Assembly (NCBI RefSeq): GCF_964340395.1
Contig: NC_135557.1
Location: 21,521,225-21,585,224 of the forward strand
Reading direction: 5' to 3'
Source of the DNA: Glandiceps talaboti
Taxonomy: Eukaryota > Hemichordata > Enteropneusta > Spengelidae
DNA: 64,000 bases
Part shown: positions 1 through 40,006 of the stretch, piece by piece
How positions within the stretch are numbered: the first letter of the stretch is position 1
Layout of the letters: each line of letters starts with the position of its first letter
Program-made: the position numbers and the translations under genes
Notes under the pieces: model-generated
The model's database searches: none
What the model saw: only the letters and a program-made list of their open reading frames with translations
Told to the model about the DNA's origin: nothing

Positions 1-82
1 TCAGAATGGCGCATAGTAGCATCATATAATATAATTCCTAGTATTACCGTGCATGTATGAGTTACGATTACTGCGATAATAT

Positions 83-175
83 CCACTCACTCACTCACTC
101 ACCCACTCACTCACTCACTCACTCACTCACTCACTCACTTACTCACTCACTCACTCACTCACTCACTCACTCATT
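83..175. repeat. (ACTC)n microsatellite
   Basis: About 23 units of ACTC with a few substitutions (one CCC and one CTT interruption). Confidence 0.95.
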
Positions 176-1029
176 TAAGTGAAGATGATCATAGATGATC
201 TGAGACAAAATTACCACTAACCTTTACAATCAAAAGTTAACCAGTCGCCGATCTGGTAATAAACACCCTTGAATTGGTGTTGCTTGATTCAACTCTGAAT
301 TGGAACGAAGACATGTCGGGGTGAACAGATCGCATATTTCCATAGCTAAGATATACCTACAGTGGAATTTGTCATTCCGATGAGGACTGTACGTCAAACA
401 AGAGAGAATAAAAATTCAAAGCTGAACATGGTGCACAATTAGGTTTTGTGAAAAATGTTTTGTTAGGTTCGATAACTTATTTTACTCTTAATATCTACAC
501 CCTGAACGAACAGTATTGCATCACGTGTGGATAAAGGTAGCTGTATAAATACACAATAAACTTGATTTTTACGTCTGCACCAAAAAATAAGAGCCCTCAA
601 CGGCGATGATAATAATCGAGTATATATTCAATTGATTGTGATGGTATTCGCAAATAATAATCGCAGACATAGACACGGTTGAACTTTTTTAGTGAACAAT
701 AATTCTTTTTTAACGTACTCAATCTCACCAAAGTATACATAATTTAAAAACCTTAAACATTTATAGAATTACAGTCTGTGATAATTTTATTATATAGTTT
801 CTGTGATAAGAAAAATATTGTACATTACATTTGTAAACTTATGTTACGTTTTTATTTGTGAACTAAAAGCTTAAAAATTGTCATCGAACAACTGTGACGT
901 CACTAGGCCTGATATGTAAATATTCAATTGTGAACCAATCAGTGACGTAATCTCTAAAAATATACATACAACGTCATATAAAAATAATGTCGAACTATTA
1001 ACAAGCTCAGATAAGAACGAGTAACATGA

Positions 1030-1545
1030 GAGAAATGACCCCGGATATGAACTCGGCAAAGACAAGCGATAAGTAGTCAACTTATCAACTGTAGTTTTGA
1101 GACATATTATTTCATTTCATTCATTTAATTTTAAGAACTCTGTCTTGTCAGAGTCATTAATTATTATTTGCTGGCGAAAATTTGGGTCATGACACAACGT
1201 AAGCTAACTTATCTAGTCCTAACTTCAGTAGAGACTTCTCTCTACAAGTAGGTCTACACACGTAAGCCAACTTATCTAGTCCTAACTTCAGTAGAGACTT
1301 CTCTCAATAACGTATATAGTAGGTCTACACACTCATAAGCCTGTAAACAATCTATAGGTAGGCGTACTAGAAAGTTGGCCGACACAGAGCTAGTACCGTT
1401 TGGAAGACTCCTGGGCTTATGACGTTTCTCCAAATGATATGTTTATTAGTGGGTTTACGTTTTAATGCAAAGTTCTTAATTTTCACTAAATCGCAGTGAC
1501 TTTGCAAACGCTTGTTGGACCGAGTTCATATCCTGGTACTTCTCT
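1030..1545. repeat. Inverted repeat pair, possible foldback element
   Basis: The sequence at about 1030-1075 (GGATATGAACTCGG core) reappears as its reverse complement at about 1505-1545 (CCGAGTTCATATCC core), with partial similarity extending over about 35 bases. Between the arms nothing is recognisable. It may be a decayed terminal-inverted-repeat element. No target duplication was seen. Confidence 0.35.
1198..1333. repeat. Two-copy direct tandem repeat, ~63-bp unit
   Basis: The segment starting CGTAAGCTAACTTATCTAG is repeated from 1261 with one substitution in the first 40 bases. The second copy carries about 10 extra bases before the shared GTAGGTCTACACAC end. Confidence 0.85.
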
Positions 1546-2322
1546 GTTGGCGGAATACGTTCAATGTGGACTGGATAGAAATGTAGTGCGGCAGCAGCAT
1601 ACGCGCGTCAGACCTGCAGGGCATGATATTCCTTGCAATCTTAGTTCAGTAAAATGGTCACAGCGCCACCTAGAGTTTAGTGTACACGAGACTTGTGAAT
1701 TACAAATACTTATGTTTTAGGACTGAGACAACAGTTTTATGGACTTAAAATAAAACCTAAGATAAAATACAAATACTTACACTTAGCATGTCATATGAAC
1801 TAAAGACATTGTATCACTTTTGGGTACTAGTTCCTTCCCTGCGCATTGATTCGACCACACTACATCTTATGCATTGTGAAGTGTCTGGCGTAGTGTTTTC
1901 AGTTTAAAAGATGTCAGCGTCCAGTCAACAATGCTTTATTGATATGAATTTTGATTTTAAATTGTTAAAAATATTTAATTACTAAATTTACATCAAATAT
2001 ATACATGGGATAATTCTACATAAATTACAGGACATACAGGTAAGATTTTATAAATTTTTTACACACACAAATGTCATTTTCTGGTGGGTAAATTGTCATC
2101 ACAGTGTTGGAATTGTAAATAACAATCATTTGGAAGGAACAATTTCACAAATATTGTCAAAATTTTGACATAAAATTTCAGAATTTTTTCTCAATTTTGG
2201 TTTAATGTTGTCTAAAATACACAGCGACTGCCATAGAGGTGCATGATTATGGAAAATAAATTGTCAAAATTTGAAAAAAATGTGAAATTGTGTCATGATA
2301 TGGGGGGTTGATGTTTGTATGT

Positions 2323-29133
<26,811 letters not shown>

Positions 29134-29188
29134 GATGGTGTACCATTATACACAACTACCTCTGTCTGGTTTTTAAGGCCTTTGTACT

Positions 29189-29196
29189 TATTTATA
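29189..29196 (-). promoter_or_regulatory. Candidate TATA box of the large gene
   Basis: TATAAATA on the minus strand, about 56 bases before the start codon. It would predict transcription starting near 29,160 and a leader of about 27 bases. It is the only core element seen, and a single AT-rich match in AT-rich DNA. Confidence 0.4.
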
Positions 29197-29271
29197 AACA
29201 TAAAGTGTTTACCTAAGGAGTGAAAATGCAAAATGACAATATTTCATCATTTACCTAAATAATTACCTAAA

Positions 29272-29348
29272 CTTCAAAGAGAAACATGGGAATGGAACAT
29301 GAATATACCTGATATTCATTTTTCATTCACATGTTTCTTTTTGAAGTG
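29272..29348. repeat. Small inverted repeat upstream of the large gene
   Basis: CTTCAAAGAGAAACATG and its near-complement CATGTTTCTTTTTGAAG are separated by about 40 bases. Confidence 0.6.
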
Positions 29349-30215
29349 TATCGTTACATAATAATGATCACCATTACAGCTTTGTTATACTGTTATATAA
29401 CCGTGTTTGCTTAAAATGGAATATGTGTCACTTTTTCAATTTCACTCTGCCTGGCAAAGTAAGATGATGCACACATCGAAAATTAATCTGATTAAAACGT
29501 GATATGGTGAATGTGTACGTCTCTATTTCTTTCTTTACTTCTAATTCATTCGTTTATTATCGTTTGTTTTCGATTTCGCTCTTCTGAGAGTGATCGATTT
29601 CTTTCTACTCCATGAGCAACAAACAGGGAACTTGCTATCCAAACTGAGCATACTCAGACGCAAAGGACTATGGGATTATATGTGGTTATCGTAATACCTA
29701 ATCTGGAACTACCGATAAAGTAAACCTCCCACAATGGTCAGAGTAACTATGAATGGATTATTTGTGTTTACAGACAATGTAACATTATTTTTTACAATGC
29801 TAATTTATTAGTATTTATAATCACATTTCCCATTGAGTGATAACTGCAGCTCAGAAGAACAAAGCAAAGGTAAAAAGTGAAAGAGCTTTTAAGTTAACTT
29901 ACTTAACTTACTTTGCTCCTAATTTTTTGTTAGGTCCCATAAATATACGTGAGTGCTAAAGTCGATATGATTTTCTTCTGTGTGAAGAAAGAGAAACATT
30001 TCATCGATAAAGAGAACGCTTAATAATATCTTTACGGCCATCTACGGATATAGGTTTTGCGGTCGACCGAGTTCAATGAGGACCGGAGGGCCTCCCGGGT
30101 CGTGATCCGTACTAGCGAGGTCCATAAAACTTCTATTCAGACCACAATGCAATAGTGACCATATTGATCTGAGATAAAACCCATATACGGGTTAAAGGTT
30201 ATATAATATACCTCG
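29349..30215. other. Intergenic, nothing recognised
   Basis: No coding or RNA feature. A short GC-richer patch at 30,050-30,120 contains GGAGGGCCTCCCGGG. Confidence 0.6.
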
Positions 30216-32252
30216 TTAAACGTTAGAATGTATTGGAAAGCAATGGCTGTCACCAGAGATAACTAACTGGCTATGTATAGGAAAGCAATGTCTCTTACTA
30301 GAGATAACTACCTGGCTATGTATAGGAAAGCAATGTCTATTACTAGAGATAACTACCTGGCTATGTATAGGAAAGCAATGTCTATTACCAGAATTAACTA
30401 ACTGGCTATGTATAGGAAAGTAGTGGCTATCACCAGTGATAACTAACTGGCTATGTATAGGAAAGCAATGTCTATTACTAGTGATAACTACCTGGTTATG
30501 TATAGGAAAGCAATGTCTATCACCAGTGATAACTAACTGGCTATGTATAGCAAAGCAATGTCTCTTACTAGTGATAACTAACTGGCTATGTATAGGAAAG
30601 CAATGTCTATTACCAGAATTAACTAACTGGCTATGTATAGGAAAGTAGTGGCTATCACCAGTGATAACTAACTGGCTATGTATAGGAAAGCAATGTCTAT
30701 CACCAGTGATAACTAACTGGCTATGTATAGGAAAGCAATGTCTATTACCAGAAATAACTAACTGGCTATGTATAGGAAAGTAGTGGCTATCACCAGTGAT
30801 AACTAACTGGCTATGTATAGGAAAGCAATGTCTATTACCAGTGATAACTAACTGGCTATGTATAGGAAAGTAATGTCTATTACGAGTGATAACTAACAGA
30901 CTATGTATAGCAAAGCAATGTCTATTACCAGTGATAACTAACAGACTATGTATAGGAAAGTAGTGGCTATCACCAGTGATAACTAACTGGCTATGTATAG
31001 GAAAGCAATGTCTATTACTAGTGATAACTACCTGGTTATGTATAGGAAAGTAGTGGCTATCACCAGTGATAACTAACAGACTATGTATAGCAAAGCAATG
31101 TCTATTACCAGAAATAACTAACAGACTATGTATAGGAAAGTAGTGGCTATCACCAGTGATAACTAACTGGCTATGTATAGGAAAGCAATGTCTATTACTA
31201 GTGATAACTACCTGGTTATGTATAGGAAAGTAGTGGCTATCACCAGTGATAACTAACTGGCTATGTATAGGAAAGCAATGTCTATTACTAGTGATAACTA
31301 CCTGGTTATGTATAGGAAAGTAGTGGCTATCACCAGTGATAACTAACTGGCTATGTATAGGAAAGCAATGTCTATCACCAGTGATAACTAACTGGCTATG
31401 TATAGCAAAGCAATGTCTATTACTAGTGATAACTAACTGGCTATGTATAGGAAAGTAGTGGCTATCACCAGTGATAACTAACTGGCTATGTATAGGAAAG
31501 CAATGTCTATCACTAGTGATAACTAACTGGCTATGTATAGGAAAGTAGTGGCTATCACCAGTGATAACTAACTGGCTATGTATAGCAAAGCAATGTCTAT
31601 TACTAGTGATAACTACCTGGCTATGTATAGGAAAGTAGTGGCTATCACCAGTGATAACTAACTGGCTATGTATAGGAAAGCAATGTCTATTACTAGTGAT
31701 AACTAACAGACTATGTATAGCAAAGCAATGTCTATTACCAGAAATAACTAACAGACTATGTATAGCAAAGCAATGTCTATTACCAGTGATAACTAACTGG
31801 TTATGTATAGGAAAGCAATGTCTATTACCAGAAATAACTAACTGGCTATGTATAGGAAAGTAGTGGCTATCACCAGTGATAACTAACTGGCTATGTATAG
31901 GAAAGCAATGTCTATTACCAGTGATAACTAACTGGTTATGTATAGGAAAGCAATGTCTATTACCAGAAATAACTAACTGGCTATGTATAGGAAAGTAGTG
32001 GCTATCACCAGTGATAACTAACTGGCTATGTATAGCAAAGCAATGTCTATTACGAGTGATAACTAACTGGCTATGTATAGGAAAGTAATGTCTATTACCA
32101 GTGATAACTAACTGTCTATGTATAGGAAAGCAGTGTCTCTTACTAGTGATATCTAACTGGCTATGTATAGGAAAGCAATGGCTATTATCATTAATAACTA
32201 ACAGACTATGTATAGGAAAGCAGTGACTATTACCAGTGATAACTAACAGCAT
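30216..32252 (-). repeat. 45-bp minisatellite, ~45 copies, open on the minus strand for 678 codons
   Basis: Unit on plus: GAAAGCAATGTCTATTACCA, then GTGATAACTAACTGG and CTATGTATAG (45 bp). Two unit types (GCAATGTCTATTACCA and GTAGTGGCTATCACCA) alternate in many places, giving a 90-bp higher-order period. Because 45 is a multiple of three and no indel has broken register, the minus strand reads through as 15-residue repeats (SQLVITGNRHCFPIH). There is no domain, signal peptide or splice support, and plus-strand frames are also open in blocks. I treat it as non-coding satellite DNA with an incidental open frame. Confidence 0.85.
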
Positions 32253-32319
32253 TTGTAACCATTACCTAAACATATGATTACCAAATTTCGCTTCAATTTA
32301 GCCAGTCGTACATAATAAA

Positions 32320-32390
32320 ATGACACAGTCAGAGACAGAGACAGTCAGACAGCTAGCCAGCGAGCTAGACAGACAGACAGACAGACATCG
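32320..32390. repeat. Degenerate (GACA)n-like repeat
   Basis: CAGA/GACA-rich tract with a clean (CAGA)n core. Confidence 0.75.
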
Positions 32391-32528
32391 ACACACAGAT
32401 ACATACATAACAAAAACGCAACCCTCAAATACGGAATGTAGTGACAAATGTAATGTCTATTTAAGTCGTTTTGTTTAAACACTAAACGCTTACAAATATA
32501 TTTTTAACATGGTGAATATAGCTAACTA

Positions 32529-35284
32529 GTTTCTACATGTCTATTATTAAAGGCTGTAAGGTCTGTTTCTTCGGAAGAACGGAAAACCTGTCACCATGTC
32601 GACGGGGTTCAACACCAGTTAACGTTAACAAAGAAATACCATTGATATGGTGATAACGTTACACTCTTGGTACCGAACACCTTATTGTGTACTTATTGCG
32701 AAACAGGACAGACTATTTATTAGATGTGATGACTTTTGAATAAATTGAGGTAATGTCAAAAAGGTCATATAGGGTCGGCGATTAGGGGGATAAAGGTAAG
32801 AAAAGGAAATATAACCATGCAGATTATTTGCTTAATAATTGCCCTATTTAAAGTGGCACGCGCACAATCTGAGTTTATGCTCTTTTTTACTGAAGTGAAA
32901 ATATGAAATAAAACTACATTCTATAATGGTAGTATAATTTTAATGTTGATACATGTCTACTACATTACCATTGTCTTCTCACAATGTTGGAACAGTTGCT
33001 TGTAAAGTAAGGATTTCATGAACATTTCTTGATACGTAAGATAAATTACGTTATCGGATTGTTTTTATATTATCTCTTCACAACAGATTTGAATTCAGTC
33101 ACTTACATGTGGTGTTTAAGTGTGCTGCATATTAGTAGGTACAATACTAGCGAATACCTTTTAGATATGCTGAAGAGCTATGTCAAACCCAACAGGCGTG
33201 TCCCTTTAGACACACATTTGCATCGTTAGAATGGCAATCTAAAAGTTGTTTTGCATGAACGTTCATTAGTAATGCATTGGTGACGTGTGCACAGTTACAA
33301 GTTCCGATTTTGTGGCTCAGAGTAAACAACTTGTCAATGTAGATTGATAGTCATATTTACTGTACATAACTTGACGTGGCGTATGATAAGCTCTCCTACT
33401 GTCGCTTTCAACCGGAATTTGAGATCAAATAACCTTACAAGTATGATTGAGGTAAACAACGAAGACTTGTGTAAGTGCATGGTAAACGACTGAAAGTTGT
33501 CACGTACGAGTTCTGATATCAACAATAGAGGGGTAAACAAAGTGTCAAGCCTGACTGCAGACTTGTAATGAGGACAAGCACAGTACACATTAGTGTGTAT
33601 GTTATGACAGTGAGATATAATTGTTCAATTGCCGAAAATAGTTATTTTTGTGACTGACCATTGTATACATAGGATGTATAATTTGAGGAGAATCGTTAGC
33701 CAGGAATAAAGGTATACGCTCGATATTATGAGACTCAGTCAAATCGTTCAAAGTGGTACCTAATTGTCATAAATTATGCTTGGGGATGCATGATTATATT
33801 GCTCGCCAGTATAAACCTTTCGTCATTCAGCTGTGGAAAATACTTTTGGCCTAAGAGTTTGTCACAACGATTCAACAGACTCTCAATGACAATGCTCCTT
33901 CTATAAAAAGGTTTCTACATGTAAAGGCTTTAAGGCATGTTTCTTCGGAACAATGGAAAACTTGTTACCATGTCGACGTGGTTCAACACCTGTTAACGTT
34001 AACAAAGAAATACCATTGATATGGTGATAACTTTACACTCCTCGTACTGAACACCTTATTGTGTACTTATTGCGAAACAGGACAGACAATTTATTAGATG
34101 TGATGACTTTTGAATAAATTGAGGTAATGTCAAACAGGTCATATAGGGTCGACGATTAGGGGGATAAAGGTAAGAAAAACAAATATAACCATGCAGATTA
34201 TTTGCTTAATAATTGCTCCATCTAAAGTGGCACGCGCACAATCTGAGTTTACGCTCTTTTTTACTGAAGTGAAAATATGAAATAAAACTACATTATATAA
34301 TGGTAGTATAATTTTAATGTTGATACATGTCTACTACATTACCACTGTCTTCTCACAATGTTGGAACAGTTGCTTATAAAGTAAGGATTTCATGAACATT
34401 TCTTGATACGTATGATAAGCTACGTCATCGGATTGTTTATAAGTTTTCTCTTCACAACAGGTTTGATTTCAGTCAATTACATGTGGTGTTTAAGTGTGCT
34501 GCATATTAGTAGGTACAATACTAGCGAATAACTTTTAAATATGCCGAAGAGCTCTGTGAAATCCAACAGGCGTGTCCCTTTAGACACACATTTGCATCGT
34601 GAGAATGGCAATCTAAAAGTTGTTTGCATGAACGTTCATTAGTAATGCATTGGTGACGTGTGCACGGTTAAAAGGTGCGATTTTGTGGCTCAGAGTAAAC
34701 AACTTGTCAATGTAGATTGATAGTCATATTTACTGTACATAACGTGACGTATGATAAGCTCTCCTACTGTCGCTTTCAACCGGAATTGAGATCAAATAAC
34801 CTTACAAGTATGATTGAGGTAAACAACGAAGACTTGTGTAAGTGGATGGTGAACGACTGAAAATTGTCACGTACGAGTTCTGGTATTAACAATAGAGGGG
34901 TCAACAAAGTGTCTAGACTGACTGCAGACTTGTAATGAGGACAAGCACAGGACACATTTGTGTGTATGTTATGACAGTGAGATATGATTGTTCAATTACC
35001 GAAAATAGTTATTTTTGTGAATAACCATTGTGTACATATAGGGTGTATAATTTGAGGAGAATCGTTAGCCAGGAATAAAGGTATACGCTCGATATTATGA
35101 GACTCAGTCAAATCATTCAAAGTGGTACCTAGCTAATTGTCATAAATTATGCTTGGGGATGCATGATTATATTGCTCGCCAGTATAAACCTTTCGTCAAT
35201 CAGCTGTGGAAAATACTTGTGGCCTAAGAGTTTGTCACAACGATTCAACAGACTCACAATGGCATGCTCCTTCTATAAACATGT
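32529..35284. repeat. 1.38-kb direct tandem duplication (two copies)
   Basis: Copy 1 is about 32,529-33,908 and copy 2 about 33,909-35,284. They align end to end with scattered substitutions and small indels (for example GTTAACGTTAACAAAGAAAT in both, ATGTTGGAACAGTTGCTT in both). The open frame at 33,029-33,229 in copy 1 is broken in copy 2, so it is not conserved. No gene recognised. Confidence 0.9.
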
Positions 35285-36295
35285 TTAGCTTCTATGGGTC
35301 TACTGGTCTACGGGTATGTTTCATTATGACGTCAATATGACGTATTACCTAATAACGTGTTCGTCATATTAATTACTATAATCATACTCATTCGTTTTCA
35401 TATTTAAACTATTGTCAGTCCCCTGTTGACATTACACCAATGAGTGTACTGTATAGTATTTTGCATGTGACACGAGATGTTAGAAATTAAACAAAAACTC
35501 AATACCTTTAGGCGTGACGGGTCCTTCTTTACTGAACTCAGACGAATGTTGTCAAATCCATGGACAACGCCTCATAACCCAAGTATTAAACCGATCGGTA
35601 GGAGATTATTGATTAAGTAGAAACGTTTGTACTTTGGCAGCGACTTTGGTAGGTCATGTAAGGACAACTTTGTGTCACGTGACTCTTTATCAGCACGTAC
35701 ACTGGCAAATACCGCAATATGCTAGACGTACACCTCCCTTATATCTTGGTGAAACCACTGACCACCTCCCTTACACCTTGGTGAAACCACCGACCCATCC
35801 TTATATACTTAGACGTCAGATGTGTCAGAGTGGAATGTAATACTAATAGAAAAGTTCCTTGATCACTTGCCAACAAGACACACTTTGCTTAGGGAAGGAT
35901 CGACTATTGAGATACCACCCCGCTAAGGTAACGACTACTGCCGGACGCCATCTTGATAATCCACTTACCTATAGTTTGTGTTCGTTATAAGCTAAATACA
36001 AAACTCAGGTCACATCGGGTACAGGTCAGGTCAGGTCAGGTCAGCGAAAGAATGTTAGTTTTGGATTCACATTCGGATCCAACGAACCGTCATCTGTTTT
36101 CATTTGCTTTGGTTTTCATGGCAAATCTCATCCTGTTTTTTTTTATTTTATAAATGCTAATGTAAATACTAAAATATGTTCACTTTTGTTGAAAACATCT
36201 ATAAATACTCCAAACCGCTCAAGTGATAACTCTCTTGATAACTATTAATTACCACACACAAGCTAAGGAGCATGTGCATTAGGATATATGTTTCG
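35285..36295. other. Intergenic, nothing recognised
   Basis: No supported gene. Small features: four overlapping AGGTC units at 36,022-36,043, and CGCCATCTTG at about 35,945, which resembles a YY1 site. Confidence 0.55.
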
Positions 36296-37145
36296 TAGAG
36301 TGATGAGTGGTAGACAATTAGAAATCAAAGCCTGTTATTATTTGTTAGATTGCATACAAAAGAAGTGGGAAAATGGCAAATGCTCAATGAAAATCAACAA
36401 TTGCAAAGTACAGAACGCACCCATCACCTGAACAGATTATTTGCACCACCTTTCATTAACCTTTGGTGCAACATGTATGTATCAATATATATTAAAGTGA
36501 AATTTTGAATATTCATATAAAACAAATTGAAGATAAGGCTAACTTTGAAATTTTCTTATTACTACACACAATGGTGCCGTACTGGTGCTATACGTACCCA
36601 ATAAACATTGTAAAATATCAAAAAGGACTGATTATACTTGAATAAAAAAATAAAAAATACAGCGTAGGATAACCACACTAGGTGTCACGTGTTTGTGGGA
36701 ATTATACAAATCAATATTATTGTAGTATCAGTTTGCCTGACAGACTGAGAGCCAATATTTGCTGTGTTTACATGTACATAAGCCGATCAGCGTGTGGATC
36801 GTTGAGAATAAGTGACAGTTTGTCACAAAGAAACATATGAACATTATGGTATATTAGTTGTAATCGTGCCAGACGTTACAGGTATTGACAACTATTAATT
36901 CATCGCATGTTATTTTCATTTTGCAAAATTTTCACTTTCAGTTGCCAACATGTTAAACCATCATTAATTTGAGACAGTAGTTCAATATGTAGTTTTCAGG
37001 TTTGGTTCATTTATTAAATTTAAAATTTTATACAAACGATGTTTGGTTAATTTGACTGATTTAATCTTACAATGAAACCCAAGGTTGGCAATAAATGACA
37101 TTCGGTGATATTTATCAAAATCCGCAACTGGGAAACTGATTCACC

Positions 37146-37410
37146 CCTCAACGTATTCAGAATATTACTGCCAGAATTATAACTCGTTCAAATGTCAGTA
37201 TGCATATCACTACAGTTTTCCATCAATTGCATATTTCACATCGAATTCATTTTAAGATTTTAACTATTATTTTCAATTACAGGCTTATCTTTGGCCGTTA
37301 TATAGCATTAGGGGAATCCCTATTCCTGGACCAGCTTGTCCGTGACGTGTTGAATTATTCAGTCAAACAAACTATTATGCTTTCCTACAAACTACAATTT
37401 AATATGTGAT
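37146..37410 (+). mobile_element. Decayed LINE reverse-transcriptase C-terminal fragment
   Basis: Plus-strand translation gives QRIQNITARIITRS, then ITTVFHQLH, then HRIHFKILTIIFNY. This is the typical order of the C-terminal part of CR1/Jockey-type reverse transcriptases. Related, more damaged copies lie at about 40,985-41,110 (gene A intron 1) and 50,860-50,950. Confidence 0.6.
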
Positions 37411-37739
37411 CAACTAAGGGCAAAAACTGTGCCTTCAGTAATTACTGGGGGGAGGGGGCAACTTTATCATGGATTCTTAATTTAAAATCAATGTGACACA
37501 ACACATCTCAAGTCCATGTTTGTAACTCATTAAATGACAAAAGCAAAATAAATGTGGAAAATGTTTGTTATTACACCTTTTTTTATTATCTTTTTGCAAT
37601 ATATTAAGAGACAAACACATACTTGTTCTGTTTCACATTGATTTTGTCAAGTAGTAAGCCATGATAAAATTGTTTTATGAATTAAAAATCCAAAATAAAT
37701 ACCTAATCCTAACATATATGGCTACTTTAAAACAGTAAT

Positions 37740-37928
37740 ATGTCTGACTTTACGCTTGACAGTGATCAATTTGATCTTCAACTGATCTTCGACTCGGATG
37801 ACAAAAATCGTACCCAGAAGAAGAGACATTTCCCAGAAGAGACTAGCCAGTTAATCTCGAGGAAAACAAGAATCATAAATAACAAAAACGGAAAAAATCA
37901 TAATCAAATCAAACCATCCAATAAATAA
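37740..37928 (+). other. Small open frame (62 codons) kept in a duplicated segment
   Basis: Begins MSDFTLDSDQFDLQL and contains FPEETSQLIS and KTRIINNK. The paralogous segment at 52,642 keeps the frame despite a ~21-nt deletion and several substitutions. No domain is recognised, and coding status is uncertain. Confidence 0.3.
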
Positions 37929-38035
37929 CATGTTAACTTGGCTCTGTGCTACACGTGTACCTGTGTCTATATTTGTCTGTGGACACAAAAATTACTGCAT
38001 CAATTCTAACGTTGGAAATGACAAGAACTGATTGA

Positions 38036-39700
38036 CTTTTGGTAATCTACAGAACTTTCCATGTAAAAACTGTGTAAAATTTTATCAGCTCCGTAATAAT
38101 GTAATAATGAATCTGTCATAATGATTTCATTTGTCTTACAGTTAGAAGACTCATTTATTATAATAAGATGGTGGAAAAAAAGCCGTGCTTTGATAGTTTT
38201 CTTACATTTTTGAAGAAGATATATAAGCAAGTACTGAATAGCTGTCCAAATAAGAAATTAATGACACGTGCAAAAGTGGTCCGATTTATGTGAACTATTC
38301 AGGAACTTGTAACCTGCCTTTTCTTATATTTGAAATGTACCCTTCTGTAAGCCCAAATGGAAATGGAAATAAAACTTTCTTGAATAAAAAAAAAAAAACT
38401 TAGTCTGTTGCATTTGTGTCTCTGTCAAGTTGAAAGTTAACACTGTCATCAAAATCATGGAACTTGTGCACTGCACTATCGTATTGTATGCGTAGTGTAG
38501 GGTTTTGTGTAAACGGTTTAGGTCTGCCTACAAGAATATGGTTGCGGTCTCACTAGGTCTTACTAATTTACTCCCTGGGAAATACAAGAAGTGCGAGGGA
38601 ACAAACCAGTGGACAAGTGGCACTCAAAACGTTGATATTTATATGCATTAGGCCTCTCCAAATATATATTCACCAAACTTTAGTGGATTCAAGCCCCAGA
38701 TTTCTGCTTTTCCAGTCTTAGATTTTCTAGTTTTGTTACTAGACATTGCACTAATTGCAGGATACAACATATATTACTGCCCGGGACACATATGGACTGC
38801 CCGTGCCAATTTTCGAGGTCTAATCGATATTAAAGTCGATTTCTAGATAATCTAGGATATTACGAACACTGTCTAACCTAAGTCATTATCATTCAAGTCT
38901 TCTTTTATCGTTTCGAAAATATTTCGTTCATCAAGACCTCACAACATTCAATCTGCACTCCATCTTGTTTCCTGGAATTCACCGTTCTGTAGAAGGCATC
39001 CCTGGAAGAAGGGGTACTGAATTTGGATTTATGCTGGTCACTAGTCGTTTAGGGGGCACGATACAAAGAATTCTGTAGTATATTACATTGCTTCTGCTGT
39101 CGATGATGTCTTTTGAAAAGTGGCTGTATTCTTCACTCTATTGGACTGATTTCCAATATGGCGTCGGTCACAATGCTCGTTTACATATTTTTAATTCTTT
39201 TCAAAAAATACAAAATAAAATCACAAAATATAGAAAAGGACATGTACTGACTTGAAATTAAAAAATCTGAGTAATAAAGCTACCCCGTGCACATGCCAGA
39301 TATCAAATCAATCTGAAAAATAATATTTGAAAAGACATTGAAATTTTTTGACAAAAAAATCATGACAAATTAAAATTGGCACAGATAAATTCTGAATGAA
39401 CAAATCTGAATAACCTCCAGCTCCCGCCCCTCTCCCCAGAAACATGCATGCCAAATATCAAAGTATTCTGACTCGTTTTGGGGAAGAAAATGAAAATAAG
39501 GAAAGGTTGACGGGCGGACAACAGACACCGCTGAAGAATCAACCTAATTCTTAAGCTGCACTCAGCTGTCGCTGACAGCGGAGCTAGAAAAAAAGATTGA
39601 TAAACCTAGCAACATAAACACTTTACAGGAAAATTGAAAATATATGTAGGATCATAACTACAACAAATGTATTTGTGTTTGTGGGGTATCATACACAGAA
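38036..39700. other. Intergenic, no gene; one dispersed non-coding repeat
   Basis: 39,180-39,600 looks like an interspersed repeat (ATATCAAATCAATCTG, GACGGGCGGACAACAGACACCG, and the short palindrome CAGCTGTCGCTGACAGC near the end). Nothing else is recognised. Confidence 0.45.
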
Positions 39701-39984
39701 ATGTCACCGTAATTGGTTCCTATTTTATAATGCGCTCGATGAGTGGGTACATATTGCTGATCTATAACTGGATCTTTCAGATTAAATGGCAGTTTGTCAC
39801 AAAGCAACATAAGAAGATTATGGTGTATTAATTGTAATCACACCAGCTGTTACAGGTATCGGTAATGCTTGATTAGCTGTAAATATATGGAAAATCAATC
39901 TGATTACCTAGCAGGCATGCATCTATGTACAACGCATCTCTCAGTGGCTACTACCGTCATTTGCCAACCTGTAACTCAAATGGT

Positions 39985-40006
39985 ATGAACATGTCGACAA
40001 CAATGG
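39985..40006 (+). CDS. Gal3ST gene A, exon 1 (start)
   Basis: A 22-nt coding exon, ATGAACATGTCGACAACAATGG, written here as two parts only: ATGAACATGTCG and ACAACAATGG, followed by donor GTGAGT (phase 1). The same exon with one change precedes gene B at 58,324-58,303, also before GTGAGT. Joined to exon 2 it gives a cytoplasmic tail MNMSTTMGNCCRSINWYIPK. An out-of-frame three-codon upstream frame (ATGGTATGA) overlaps the start and is kept in gene B. Confidence 0.65.

Larger units (their letters stand above)
1..2322. other. Non-coding flank, no gene seen
   Basis: No exon with supporting splice sites or recognisable protein similarity was found. The short open frames here have no family signature. 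The stretch holds an ACTC microsatellite, a two-copy 63-bp tandem repeat and a pair of inverted segments. The 3' UTR of the minus-strand NHL exon probably extends into it. A minus-strand AATAAA lies at about 1935-1940, but no downstream element supports it strongly. Confidence 0.6.
36296..38035 (+). pseudogene. Decayed copy of the Gal3ST gene 5' region (copy 1)
   Basis: 36,760-36,900 matches the segment just upstream of gene A exon 1 (GACAGTTTGTCACAAAG, GTTACAGGTAT). 36,905-37,410 matches part of gene A intron 1 (TGTTATTTTCATTTTGC, TCAACGTATTCAGAAT-like). The short first exon itself is absent. A closely related copy, in the same orientation, lies at 49,995-52,917. Confidence 0.55.

Noticed and set aside
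1496-1720. 74-codon plus-strand frame
   Set aside because: Its start lies in one arm of an inverted repeat; no domain or splice support.
30216-32252. CRISPR-like or protein-coding array
   Set aside because: The units are contiguous 45-bp tandem repeats with no unique spacers, in a eukaryotic setting. The open frame follows from a unit length divisible by three.
33029-33229. 66-codon frame in the first 1.38-kb duplicate
   Set aside because: Broken in the second copy, so it is not conserved.
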